DNA of 11,569 bases, taken from positions 1-11,569 of the forward strand of contig JAMOSA010000182.1 of the NCBI GenBank assembly GCA_027063325.1. Reading direction: 5' to 3'. The notes under the pieces were generated by a model, which did no database searches, was not told the DNA's origin, and saw only the letters and a list, made by a program, of their open reading frames with translations. Shown here piece after piece: positions 1-6,140 of this stretch. The translations under genes and the position numbers were made by a program. This DNA is from Campylobacteraceae bacterium. Its GTDB lineage: Bacteria > Campylobacterota > Campylobacteria > Campylobacterales > Sulfurovaceae. Every line of letters starts with the position of its first letter. The first letter of the stretch is position 1.

Positions 1-200
1 CTCTTTGTCTCATTTTGATCAAAAAAACTTTGTGCAATCTGCTCCAGAGTTAAATTGGAATCTGCAACCCAATAATTTAATCCATCACTATCTGGAGCTC
101 TGTCAAAAGTAGCTACATAGAGTCTTGTTACACTCTCTTTTGTTGGAGCAATAGCATATACATTTATAACCAATAAAAATAGAAATAGAAATATTCTCAT
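1..200 (-). CDS. DUF4214-domain exported protein, N-terminal part (cut by window edge)
   Basis: This is the first 66 codons of a gene that continues beyond the left edge. The start ATG lies 4 nt after a strong Shine-Dalgarno (GGAGGC, 205-210 on the minus strand). Residues 1-16 are a short signal-peptide-like hydrophobic stretch (MRIFLFLFLLVINVYA). The mature part begins with the DUF4214 pattern: VTRLYVATFDRAPDSDGLNYW (residues 24-44, quoted here to the W at 44) followed by a segment like IAQSFFDQNE. The family consensus is LY..lfgRapD..G..yW followed by ia..F..S.E, so the match is good. DUF4214 occurs in large secreted, S-layer-like or adhesin-like proteins, often in several copies; its biochemical role is not established. 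It lies 10 nt downstream of the LamG protein gene on the same strand, so the two are probably cotranscribed. Total length and any further domains cannot be seen. Confidence 0.8.
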   Translation of the reverse strand, partial: MRIFLFLFLLVINVYAIAPTKESVTRLYVATFDRAPDSDGLNYWVADSNLTLEQIAQSFFDQNETK

Positions 201-210
201 AATAGCCTCC

Positions 211-2379
211 TTACTCTTGAGGTATAAGCAACTGAACTTTTTTACCAGCTGCATTTATATTTAACTCTACAAAATATCCATAACATGGATCTATTGTAGT
301 AGGTACCCCTACTCCCTCTGGAACTATGGTTGTATATCCTTTACTATTATATTCATCCTTATCAAATCTCCATATAGTAGAGTTAAAAAGAGAGTTTAGC
401 TTTGCGGCATCAACAGGAGTGTAAGCTTTACCATCAATCAATACTGTAACTTTCGACCAGGGAACTGGTTTTGAGATAGGAAATGATGCCATAGTATATA
501 TATACGGACCATCTCTATCAGTACCGTTTGGAGAAACCAAATCTACAATAGCACACTTACCATTGTCTGATCTACAGCTTGGATACTCATCTGCTGTTGC
601 GTTAAAGTCAAATGATTTTAAAGTATATCCATATGATACATTACTATCTGTATAGTTTTTTATCCAGTATGCTTTACCATACTCCAAACTCTCGTCACTT
701 TGCATATAGTGATAATAAGCATAGTTTGATCTGCTTGTATCATAATCTCTTCTCCACATCCTCCAATCACTTCCATAATTGCTTCCAAATGCACCACCCA
801 AATAGTTTAATACTTCTGTATCATTACTATCCATCAATCTAAAATCAGCTGCAAAGTTTACTAATGCTCCACTGTTTGCATCAATTATACACAAACAGGT
901 ATTACATACCCTATCTTCACCTGTATCCCAATTTTTACCATCTTTTTCATTATCATAAGCAGTTTTTATTTTATTTTTGTTCAAAGCTCTTTTGAAAATT
1001 TTTACCTCATCCAACTTTCCTTGATAGTATCCAAACTTATCATCATAACCCATTAAAAAAGGTTTATCTGTTGCATCATCTAAAGTACTACCAACATCCA
1101 ATCCTCCATCACTTACATCTTCCCCATTTACATATACATAAAGTTTTGTACTTCTTTTTTTAAATACAAAAGCTATGTGATACCACTTGTTTTCATCAAG
1201 ATTCAAACCATAAGCTTTGTCATTAAACTTGAAGTATATGAAATAATCATTGAAAAAAGGTGGAAGAAAAGGGTACTTCTGCTCCATAGATACTAAAAAT
1301 CCTTTGTTATTATCTATATCAGCCTTTGATAAAATTCCACCTCTATCTCTATTTGTATATAACCAAAACATAACAGTAAAACTTTTGTTATTTACATTAA
1401 ATTTATCATTGTGTGGAACCTCTACATAATCTCCATCTCCATCAAATGATATACTGTTACATATAATTGAATCACTAGATATTGTAGTATCTCCATAAGA
1501 AGTTCCATGAAGTCTATTGATTGTATTATCCAATACATCACCTATACTATGATCAAAGCCACACTCATCAAATCTGTATTCAGCTATCAATGTATTGTCA
1601 AGCACATGAATATAAGCAGTAGCATTAAATGTATAACCCTTCTCATCTGTCATAATATAAGTAAAAGAGTCATATCCAATAAACCCGTTATTAGGCTTAT
1701 AAGTAAATATTCCATCACTATTTAGTGTAACACTTCCATTGCTTGGATCTGTATCTATAGATGCACTCATACCTGCACCTATATCATTATCCAATAGATT
1801 TGCATTTAGCCTAGAACCAGAACGAACTGTATAGTAATCATTATTTGCCATCTCCTCTTGTACTATAAAATTATCAACAAAATTACCATATGAAGCTCCA
1901 CCAGCTGAACTTACAGCCTTAAATAAAAATCTGGTAGTAGTTTGACCATCAGGTACTCTGTAAGCTCCTTCATATACCTTCCAATCATCAGAACCAGTTT
2001 GCATAATTTTTTGAAAATTGGTATTTCCAGGGGATCCTATATCCATCTCTGCTGTATCTACACCACCTCTACCACGATGTGCTATATGCCAATAGAGTAT
2101 TGCCCCTGGAGTTGTAGTAATATCTTGATATATAGAAGCTATTTGAGTAGCATCAATTTCTGCAAACTGTTTGCCATGATATGCATTGACTCTCTGAAAG
2201 CCATCTTGCCAAAATTCCATAAGATTATCACTGGCTGTTGTGTGCCAACCAGGAACATTATCTGCATCTACATAGCTCCAGTCTGAACTGATAACAGGCA
2301 CTTCAAAGCTGGAATCAATCAAAGTTATATTAGCTCTTATAAATCCTATAAAAAGGAATAAAACAAATAGACTCCTCAT
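211..2379 (-). CDS. Secreted multidomain protein: jelly-roll/Ig-like (cadherin-like)/LamG, unassigned C-terminal region
   Basis: Predicted 722-residue exported protein. I chose the ATG at 2379 rather than an in-frame ATG 13 codons earlier, because it follows AAAGGAGT (2384-2391) at normal spacing and opens a signal-peptide-like sequence (MRSLFVLFLFIGFIRA). Domains: about 18-175, a jelly-roll carbohydrate-binding-like module (FEVP, VPGW, QFAEIDA, YQDITTTPG, HRGRGGVD, VPDGQTTTRF, GNFVDN); about 178-260, a bacterial cadherin-like/Ig domain (LLDND, GSVTLNSDGIFTYKPN, GYDSFTY); about 262-475, a LamG/concanavalin-A-like domain (YRFDE, SISFDGDGDYVEVP, SFTVMFWL, NKWYHIAFVF, YVNGE, GKLDEVKIFKRAL). Residues 488-722 match nothing I recognise: a CxxCxC motif (492-497), then two WR...YGxxYW/GYFV-like stretches (near 539-573 and 670-703). 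No sortase, PEP-CTERM or obvious outer-membrane anchor is visible. Likely role is surface attachment or polysaccharide binding, inferred from domains only. It is followed 10 nt later by the DUF4214 gene. Confidence 0.8.
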   Translation of the reverse strand: MRSLFVLFLFIGFIRANITLIDSSFEVPVISSDWSYVDADNVPGWHTTASDNLMEFWQDGFQRVNAYHGKQFAEIDATQIASIYQDITTTPGAILYWHIAHRGRGGVDTAEMDIGSPGNTNFQKIMQTGSDDWKVYEGAYRVPDGQTTTRFLFKAVSSAGGASYGNFVDNFIVQEEMANNDYYTVRSGSRLNANLLDNDIGAGMSASIDTDPSNGSVTLNSDGIFTYKPNNGFIGYDSFTYIMTDEKGYTFNATAYIHVLDNTLIAEYRFDECGFDHSIGDVLDNTINRLHGTSYGDTTISSDSIICNSISFDGDGDYVEVPHNDKFNVNNKSFTVMFWLYTNRDRGGILSKADIDNNKGFLVSMEQKYPFLPPFFNDYFIYFKFNDKAYGLNLDENKWYHIAFVFKKRSTKLYVYVNGEDVSDGGLDVGSTLDDATDKPFLMGYDDKFGYYQGKLDEVKIFKRALNKNKIKTAYDNEKDGKNWDTGEDRVCNTCLCIIDANSGALVNFAADFRLMDSNDTEVLNYLGGAFGSNYGSDWRMWRRDYDTSRSNYAYYHYMQSDESLEYGKAYWIKNYTDSNVSYGYTLKSFDFNATADEYPSCRSDNGKCAIVDLVSPNGTDRDGPYIYTMASFPISKPVPWSKVTVLIDGKAYTPVDAAKLNSLFNSTIWRFDKDEYNSKGYTTIVPEGVGVPTTIDPCYGYFVELNINAAGKKVQLLIPQE

Positions 2380-2412
2380 CTTCACTCCTTTTAATCTTAT
2401 ATATATATAAAA

Positions 2413-2431
2413 TATCAAATTTTTATTGATA
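2413..2431. repeat. Inverted repeat TATCAA-N7-TTGATA upstream of the LamG protein gene
   Basis: A perfect 6-bp inverted repeat (2413-2418 and 2426-2431) with a 7-nt A/T spacer lies 34-52 nt upstream of the LamG gene start, next to a short TA-dinucleotide run around 2399-2408. It could be an operator or a small 5' UTR hairpin. In DNA this AT-rich, short palindromes arise by chance, so the functional claim is weak. I found no convincing -10 box; minus-strand TTATTATATATA near 2452-2465 is the best candidate. Confidence 0.25.
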
Positions 2432-2498
2432 AACAGAAATAATTTAATATTTAACTATATATAATAAGCTTACATTAAATATATGAATTGGAGTCATT

Positions 2499-2535
2499 AA
2501 AAAGTACTCTTACCAAAAATGAAAGCAGTAAGAGT
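2499..2535 (-). terminator. Putative intrinsic terminator of the nitroreductase gene
   Basis: Arms ACTCTTAC (2506-2513) and GTAAGAGT (2528-2535) are perfectly complementary over 8 bp with a 14-nt loop. Read on the minus strand, the hairpin begins at the first base of the nitroreductase stop codon and is followed two bases later by five T (complement of 2499-2503). Position and T-run fit an intrinsic terminator; the AT-rich stem and long loop make it a weak one. Confidence 0.5.
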
Positions 2536-3158
2536 CAGCACCCCTCAAAGGTGATTACATCTTCAAACCTCTTTCTTGCTTTTGGCGGATTCTTGGAATT
2601 TTTGCGATAACCTATAGGCAAAAGCAATGCTATCTCTTCTATATTGGTATCAAGCTCCAAGGTAGAGTTTACACCATCTTTGTCAAATCCCTCTATTGGA
2701 CAGGTGTCTATACCCAGGAGTGAAGCATATACCATCATATGAGATGAAGCTATATAACACTGTCTTTTAACCCACTCTGTAACAGAATCCAAATTATTTA
2801 TATAATCTAAATATCTATCCACATATGCTTTTGTTGCTTCTGTAGATAAACCTCTTCGTGCAAACATTGATTCTATATACTCTATTTGGGTAGGAGCCTT
2901 TGTAGTAGCAATTATGGCTATTAGATGACTGCAATTTGTGATTTGATTTTGGTTCCAACAGTGTGGTTTTAACTGCTCTTTTAAGCTTTTATTACAAATA
3001 ACTTCAAATCTCCAAGGCTCCATGCCAAATGATGAAGGTGCCAATCTTGCTGATTCAAGTATCAACTCAAGACTCTCTTTGTCAACTTTTTTATCTCTGT
3101 CAAATACTTTACAGGCATGTCTAAAGTAAAGTGAATTTATGAGTATATCTCTATCCAT
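2535..3158 (-). CDS. NAD(P)H-dependent nitroreductase family protein (FMN)
   Basis: A 207-residue protein of the nitroreductase superfamily, which are cytoplasmic FMN homodimers that reduce nitroaromatics, quinones or flavins with NAD(P)H. Visible family motifs: an N-terminal flavin-phosphate motif YFRHACKVFD (11-20; compare RHSTKAFD in E. coli NfsB); SARLAPSSFGMEPWRFEVI (36-54), the FMN-contacting loop; a central helix SSHMMVYASLLGIDTCPIEGF (138-158); and a C-terminal PIGYRKNSKNPPKARKRFEDV (181-201), with the GYR and K-R positions that close the flavin site. Length is typical. The start ATG is preceded by AAAAGGT at about 3163-3169. The gene is alone on its strand between the LamG protein and the divergent speE-coaE pair, so it is probably monocistronic. 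The physiological substrate cannot be deduced. Confidence 0.88.
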   Translation of the reverse strand: MDRDILINSLYFRHACKVFDRDKKVDKESLELILESARLAPSSFGMEPWRFEVICNKSLKEQLKPHCWNQNQITNCSHLIAIIATTKAPTQIEYIESMFARRGLSTEATKAYVDRYLDYINNLDSVTEWVKRQCYIASSHMMVYASLLGIDTCPIEGFDKDGVNSTLELDTNIEEIALLLPIGYRKNSKNPPKARKRFEDVITFEGC

Positions 3159-3186
3159 ATATTACCTTTTTATATAACAGTACATA

Positions 3187-3195
3187 ATCATACCA
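3187..3195 (-). promoter_or_regulatory. Extended -10 promoter candidate for the nitroreductase gene
   Basis: On the minus strand this reads TGGTATGAT, a TGn extended -10 with a 5-of-6 match to TATAAT. It is 28 nt upstream of the nitroreductase ATG, giving a leader of about 20 nt. No clear -35 is seen, which is usual for Campylobacterota sigma-70 promoters. Confidence 0.45.
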
Positions 3196-3276
3196 TATCT
3201 ATATGTAACTATTTTAATATAAATCGGAGTAAATTTATCCAATTTTGTAGAGTTTAAACTTTTTTGACCTCTTTTG

Positions 3277-3285
3277 TGTTACAAT
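3277..3285 (+). promoter_or_regulatory. Extended -10 promoter candidate for speE-coaE
   Basis: TGTTACAAT is an extended -10 (TG-n-TACAAT) with T-rich sequence just upstream (3260-3276), lying 27 nt before the SpeE-like ATG. It overlaps an inverted repeat (TTACAAT 3279-3285 and ATTGTAA 3293-3299). Confidence 0.5.
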
Positions 3286-3299
3286 CGCCAAAATTGTAA
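3279..3299. repeat. Inverted repeat TTACAAT-N7-ATTGTAA at the speE-coaE promoter
   Basis: Two perfect 7-bp arms (3279-3285, 3293-3299) are separated by 7 nt (CGCCAAA). The left arm contains the predicted -10 hexamer. If the transcription start is near 3291, the right arm is in the first bases of the mRNA. The dyad geometry fits a dimeric repressor site, but no regulator is identified. Confidence 0.35.
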
Positions 3300-3312
3300 T
3301 ACGAGGTAAGTT

Positions 3313-3906
3313 ATGCAAAAGTACCATTTTATAAAAGATGAGATGTTGGTTCATATACCTATGTGTACACATCAGATGCCACAAAAGATATTGGTAGTTG
3401 GTGGTTGTGAAAATATAGATAAAGAGTTGTCAAAATACAATCTGTCACTGGATATTATCCATATATTAGATAGTGATACTGATATGGTAAAAAAGTTACA
3501 AAAGCTTGAAGAGAGTAATTTTGATGTAATTATTATAGCCTCTAATATGGGCAGTAGAAGAGATTTTTGGATAGAGGTATCAAAGCATCTTGAGAGCAAA
3601 GGTGTAATAGCTTCTGTTATGTCCAATCTGGTACTGGATAATCAAAATGCCAAAGATGAACTCAATCAAATAGGTGCAATATATCGTATAGTTATGCCAT
3701 ATAGATATGAGAGTATGAAAGATGGTATAATGGCAACAGAGTATATGGTACTAGCTAGTAGATTCTATCACCCTACAGCAGATATACATCTACAAAGAGC
3801 AGATTTGACTGATGGATTTGAGTATTATAACAGTGATATAGCAATCTCTGCATTTCAAATGCCAACATTTATAAACAAAGAGTATTTGGGGATTATAAAA
3901 AGATAA
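3313..3906 (+). CDS. speE: Short, degenerate spermidine-synthase-like protein
   Basis: A 197-residue Rossmann-fold protein of the SpeE (aminopropyltransferase) family. The start DEMLVHIPMCTHQMPQKILV (9-28) lines up with the canonical segment YHEML.H.P...H..P..vLviGGGDGG, and the C-terminus has YYNSDIAISAFQMP (171-184), matching the family's YYN.diH.aaFaLP. The usual N-terminal beta domain of about 60 residues is absent: an in-frame stop (3307-3309) sits just upstream, and the intergenic sequence shows no coding remnant. Canonical active-site features are eroded: GGGDGG is GGCENI (30-35), and the catalytic Asp after the fourth strand (D.sDP) is missing (FDVIIIASNM, 70-79). The stop overlaps the coaE start (TAATG), so translation is coupled. 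H. pylori has a similarly divergent SpeE in the same position beside coaE. Family membership is fairly sure; spermidine synthase activity is doubtful. Confidence 0.72.
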   Translation: MQKYHFIKDEMLVHIPMCTHQMPQKILVVGGCENIDKELSKYNLSLDIIHILDSDTDMVKKLQKLEESNFDVIIIASNMGSRRDFWIEVSKHLESKGVIASVMSNLVLDNQNAKDELNQIGAIYRIVMPYRYESMKDGIMATEYMVLASRFYHPTADIHLQRADLTDGFEYYNSDIAISAFQMPTFINKEYLGIIKR

Positions 3907-4502
3907 TGGCTTTTGAGTATGCAGTTGCACTAACAGGTGGTATAGCAACAGGCAAGAGTACTGTAAAATCCCTGATGAGTCTATATGGATTTAGGGCAAT
4001 AGATGCTGATGCTATAGCTCATCAGGTACTAAATGAACAAAGCACTACTATTGCCAATACTTTTGGCAAAGAGTATATTGACAATAGTGGCAAAGTCAAA
4101 CGCAAAGAGTTAGGTAGATATATCTTTGCCAATAAAGAAGCCAAAAAAGAGTTGGAATCTATACTTCACCCTCTAATCAAAGATGAAATAACCAGACAAA
4201 GCCACTATCAAGATAGCTTCAAAAAACCATATTTTATAGATATTCCACTCTTTTTTGAAACCAAAAACTACCCTATTGATTATTCGGTAGTAGTCTATGC
4301 TCCATTTGAAATTCAACTTCAAAGAGTAATAAAAAGAGACAATCTAACCCAACAAGAGGCAGTACTTAGAATAAAATCCCAACTTGATATAGAAAAAAAG
4401 AGAGATTTAGCTACATGGGTAATAGACAACAGCAAAGATCTTTCTCATTTACAAAATGAGTGTGAAAGAATTAAAAACATCATAATAAAGAGTATCAAGT
4501 AG
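3906..4502 (+). CDS. coaE: Dephospho-CoA kinase
   Basis: A 198-residue CoaE, which phosphorylates the ribose 3'-hydroxyl of dephospho-CoA with ATP, the final step of coenzyme A synthesis, in the cytoplasm. It carries a P-loop GGIATGKST (11-19), the DADAIAH motif (33-39) with the conserved Asp that binds the acceptor, LHPLI (87-91), the IPLFFE strand (113-118), the lid arginine region VIKRDNLT (141-148) with RIKSQ (155-159), and the end-of-fold VIDNS (172-176). Length is normal for the family. Its ATG shares one base with the stop of the SpeE-like gene, so the two form a translationally coupled pair behind the promoter near 3280. A small hairpin follows the stop codon. Confidence 0.96.
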   Translation: MAFEYAVALTGGIATGKSTVKSLMSLYGFRAIDADAIAHQVLNEQSTTIANTFGKEYIDNSGKVKRKELGRYIFANKEAKKELESILHPLIKDEITRQSHYQDSFKKPYFIDIPLFFETKNYPIDYSVVVYAPFEIQLQRVIKRDNLTQQEAVLRIKSQLDIEKKRDLATWVIDNSKDLSHLQNECERIKNIIIKSIK

Positions 4503-4522
4503 ATAATAGTCTACTCTCTTTT
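4498..4522 (+). terminator. Weak hairpin terminator after coaE
   Basis: Arms AGTAGA (4498-4503) and TCTACT (4510-4515) form a 6-bp stem with a 6-nt loop overlapping the coaE stop codon, followed by CTCTTTT (4516-4522). The placement is right, but the stem is short. Confidence 0.35.
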
Positions 4523-4543
4523 AATTCTATATTATAAGATGAG

Positions 4544-4549
4544 TATAAT
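4544..4549 (+). promoter_or_regulatory. Perfect TATAAT box in the coaE-livF convergent gap
   Basis: An exact TATAAT, preceded by T-rich sequence (4515-4530), lies 46 nt before an ATG with a strong Shine-Dalgarno (4583-4590). The spacing between box, RBS and ATG is that of a normal gene start. No -35 match is evident. In AT-rich DNA a single perfect hexamer can be chance; its combination with the RBS makes it noteworthy. Confidence 0.35.
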
Positions 4550-4595
4550 TTACAACAATCCCAAAAGTGCAATAAAGAATACAGGAGGAGTTATT

Positions 4596-4778
4596 ATGAC
4601 TCCAACCTTCATATATTGCCACCATATAATTATTATACCATTTTTATATTGCTCCAAAGAGTGTAATAATATCAATTATCAACCACCCAAATATCTCTGT
4701 CTGACTTCATCATTGCCTAACAAAGAGGAAGCTTTATCGCTTAGTGCTATTCTTCCATTTTCCAGTACATACCCATAA
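4596..4778 (+). CDS. Possible small protein, 60 codons, antisense to the livF 3' end
   Basis: I do not recognise this frame, and it may not be a gene. In favour: the ATG follows AGGAGGAG (4583-4590) by 5 nt, one of the best Shine-Dalgarno sequences in the window, and a perfect TATAAT lies upstream. The first 28 or so codons (MTPTFIYCHHIIIIPFLYC...) lie in otherwise empty DNA and are hydrophobic with a His-His and two Cys. Against: codons 29-60 run antisense through the conserved end of livF, so that half is constrained by the other strand, and the composition there looks like a shadow. Alternatives are a short regulatory peptide, the 5' remnant of a lost gene, or chance. Confidence 0.22.
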   Translation: MTPTFIYCHHIIIIPFLYCSKECNNINYQPPKYLCLTSSLPNKEEALSLSAILPFSSTYP

Positions 4779-5371
4779 TCAGCTATCTGCAAAGCTGCAA
4801 AGGCATTCTGTTCTATTAGGAGTATTGGCATCTTTGTCTTTAGCTCTGTAATAATCTCAAATACCTCTCCTACAATCTTTGGAGCCAATCCCAGGCTTGG
4901 TTCATCAAGCATCAGCATTTTGGGTTCAGCCATCAATGCTCTAGCAATTGCCAACATCTGTTGCTCTCCTCCACTGAGTGTACCACCCAATTGATCTCTT
5001 TTTCCAGAGAGTCTTGGAAAGAGTTCATACATCTTGTCTCTTTGGGTCTCAAACTGCTCATCATTATTAAAAGCTCCCATTCTGAGATTCTCATCAACAC
5101 TCAAATTTATAAATACTCTTCTACCCTCAGGTACCAGTGATAATCCCTCTTTTACAATTTTGTGTGTAGGGTGTTTTGTAATATCTGTTCCGTTAAATAT
5201 TACTTTACCAGACTTCTTTATCAAATTTACAATAGCATTTAGTGTAGATGTCTTCCCTGCACCATTTGAACCAATCAAAGTTACTATTGTATTGGCAGAT
5301 ACATTTATATCTATACCTCTGACAGCAGATATTACACCATAATAGACTTGTAGATTTTTTATATCAAGCAT
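4679..5371 (-). CDS. livF: Branched-chain amino acid type ABC transporter, ATP-binding protein LivF
   Basis: A 230-residue ATPase of the HAAT (LivF) family, one of the two nucleotide-binding subunits that drive import through LivH/LivM on the inner face of the inner membrane. Motifs: Walker A GSNGAGKTS (34-42); LVPEGRRVF (79-87), where LivF has Glu in the Q-loop region; ABC signature LSGGEQQ (132-138); Walker B LMLDEP (153-158), then SLGLAP; and LLIEQNA (184-190), where LivF carries Gln in place of the switch His. These variants separate LivF from LivG. Its start lies inside the livG 3' end (8-nt overlap), so it is translationally coupled and last in the operon. No convincing terminator for it is seen in the gap to coaE. 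Confidence 0.96.
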   Translation of the reverse strand: MLDIKNLQVYYGVISAVRGIDINVSANTIVTLIGSNGAGKTSTLNAIVNLIKKSGKVIFNGTDITKHPTHKIVKEGLSLVPEGRRVFINLSVDENLRMGAFNNDEQFETQRDKMYELFPRLSGKRDQLGGTLSGGEQQMLAIARALMAEPKMLMLDEPSLGLAPKIVGEVFEIITELKTKMPILLIEQNAFAALQIADYGYVLENGRIALSDKASSLLGNDEVRQRYLGG

Positions 5372-6140
5372 GTTTAAAATCTCCCAAATAAGCTGCTACT
5401 ACCTTTTCATCAACAATAGCATCAGCAGGTTTTCCATCAAATATCTTTTCTCCATAATCAAGTACAGTTACTCTGTCACACATAGCATTTACAAACTTCA
5501 TATCATGTTCAATAAGCAGTATTGTCAAATTGTAATCTTTTTTGATTTTATGGATAATGTTTGATAAATCCTCAGTCTCAATAGGATTCATTCCAGCAGC
5601 TGGTTCATCTAGTAGGAGTAGTTTTGGATTGGTTGCTACTGCTCTGGCAATCTCTACTTTTCGTTGATTTCCATAACTCAAAGCTGTTGCATTATGGTTT
5701 GCAAACTTGGCTATTCCAAACTCTTCAAGTATATCCATAGCTTTTTGTTTTATTCTCTTTTCATTGCCAAAATACCTAGGAAGCCTCAATATAGCCTCAA
5801 TATATGTATAGTTTATCTGATCATGAAATCCTATGAGAATATTTTCAAGTACACTCATACTCTTAAAGAGTCTGATATTTTGAAAGGTTCTTGCTATACC
5901 TTTATATACCACTTTGTCCGGTTTTGTACCTGTTATATCTTCGCCATCAAATATAATTTTGCCCTCTGTTGGTATATAGTTGCCTGTAATGATATTAAAT
6001 ATTGTTGTTTTACCAGCTCCGTTTGGACCAATCAAACCATATATCTCTCCCTCTTTAAGTGAGAATGAGAGATTATCTATTGCAGTAACTCCGCCAAAAC
6101 GCATAGTTACACTCTCGATTTTTAAAATATCATTTTGCAT
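5364..6140 (-). CDS. livG: Branched-chain amino acid type ABC transporter, ATP-binding protein LivG
   Basis: A 258-residue ATPase of the LivG family, partner of LivF. Motifs: Walker A GPNGAGKTT (38-46); Q-loop ARTFQNIRLF (83-92); signature LSYGNQR (154-160), the LSYG variant typical of LivG; Walker B LLLLDEP (174-180) followed by AAGMNP (181-186), also LivG-like; and the switch histidine in LLIEHDM (208-214). It overlaps livM by 11 nt at its start and livF by 8 nt at its end, consistent with fixed subunit ratios. A Shine-Dalgarno AGGGA lies within the livM 3' end. Length and motifs are normal, with no sign of damage. Confidence 0.96.
   Translation of the reverse strand: MQNDILKIESVTMRFGGVTAIDNLSFSLKEGEIYGLIGPNGAGKTTIFNIITGNYIPTEGKIIFDGEDITGTKPDKVVYKGIARTFQNIRLFKSMSVLENILIGFHDQINYTYIEAILRLPRYFGNEKRIKQKAMDILEEFGIAKFANHNATALSYGNQRKVEIARAVATNPKLLLLDEPAAGMNPIETEDLSNIIHKIKKDYNLTILLIEHDMKFVNAMCDRVTVLDYGEKIFDGKPADAIVDEKVVAAYLGDFKHA

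Noticed and set aside
612..2286. Plus-strand open frames inside the LamG protein gene (for example 612-842, 1507-1725, 1942-2286)
   Set aside because: They lie antisense to a clearly coding, domain-rich frame, have Cys/His/Ile-rich shadow composition and no credible RBS or promoter.
2399..2408. TA-dinucleotide run as a phase-variation tract
   Set aside because: It is only about five units and upstream of the RBS. Campylobacterota phase-variable tracts are usually longer homopolymers or repeats, and no frame depends on it.
2379..2418. Longer start for the LamG protein (13 extra residues, ATG at 2418)
   Set aside because: It has no Shine-Dalgarno, falls in the AT-rich leader and would bury the signal peptide. 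The ATG at 2379 has AAAGGAGT and begins the signal sequence.
3264..3285. TTGACC (3264-3269) as the -35 partner of TACAAT (3280-3285)
   Set aside because: The spacer is only 10 nt, far below the usual 16-18, so I treat the promoter as extended -10 only.
4600..4678. Terminator for livF in the convergent gap
   Set aside because: The best pairing (around GCTCCAAAGAG, 4651-4661) is only a few bases long and has no T-run on the minus strand.
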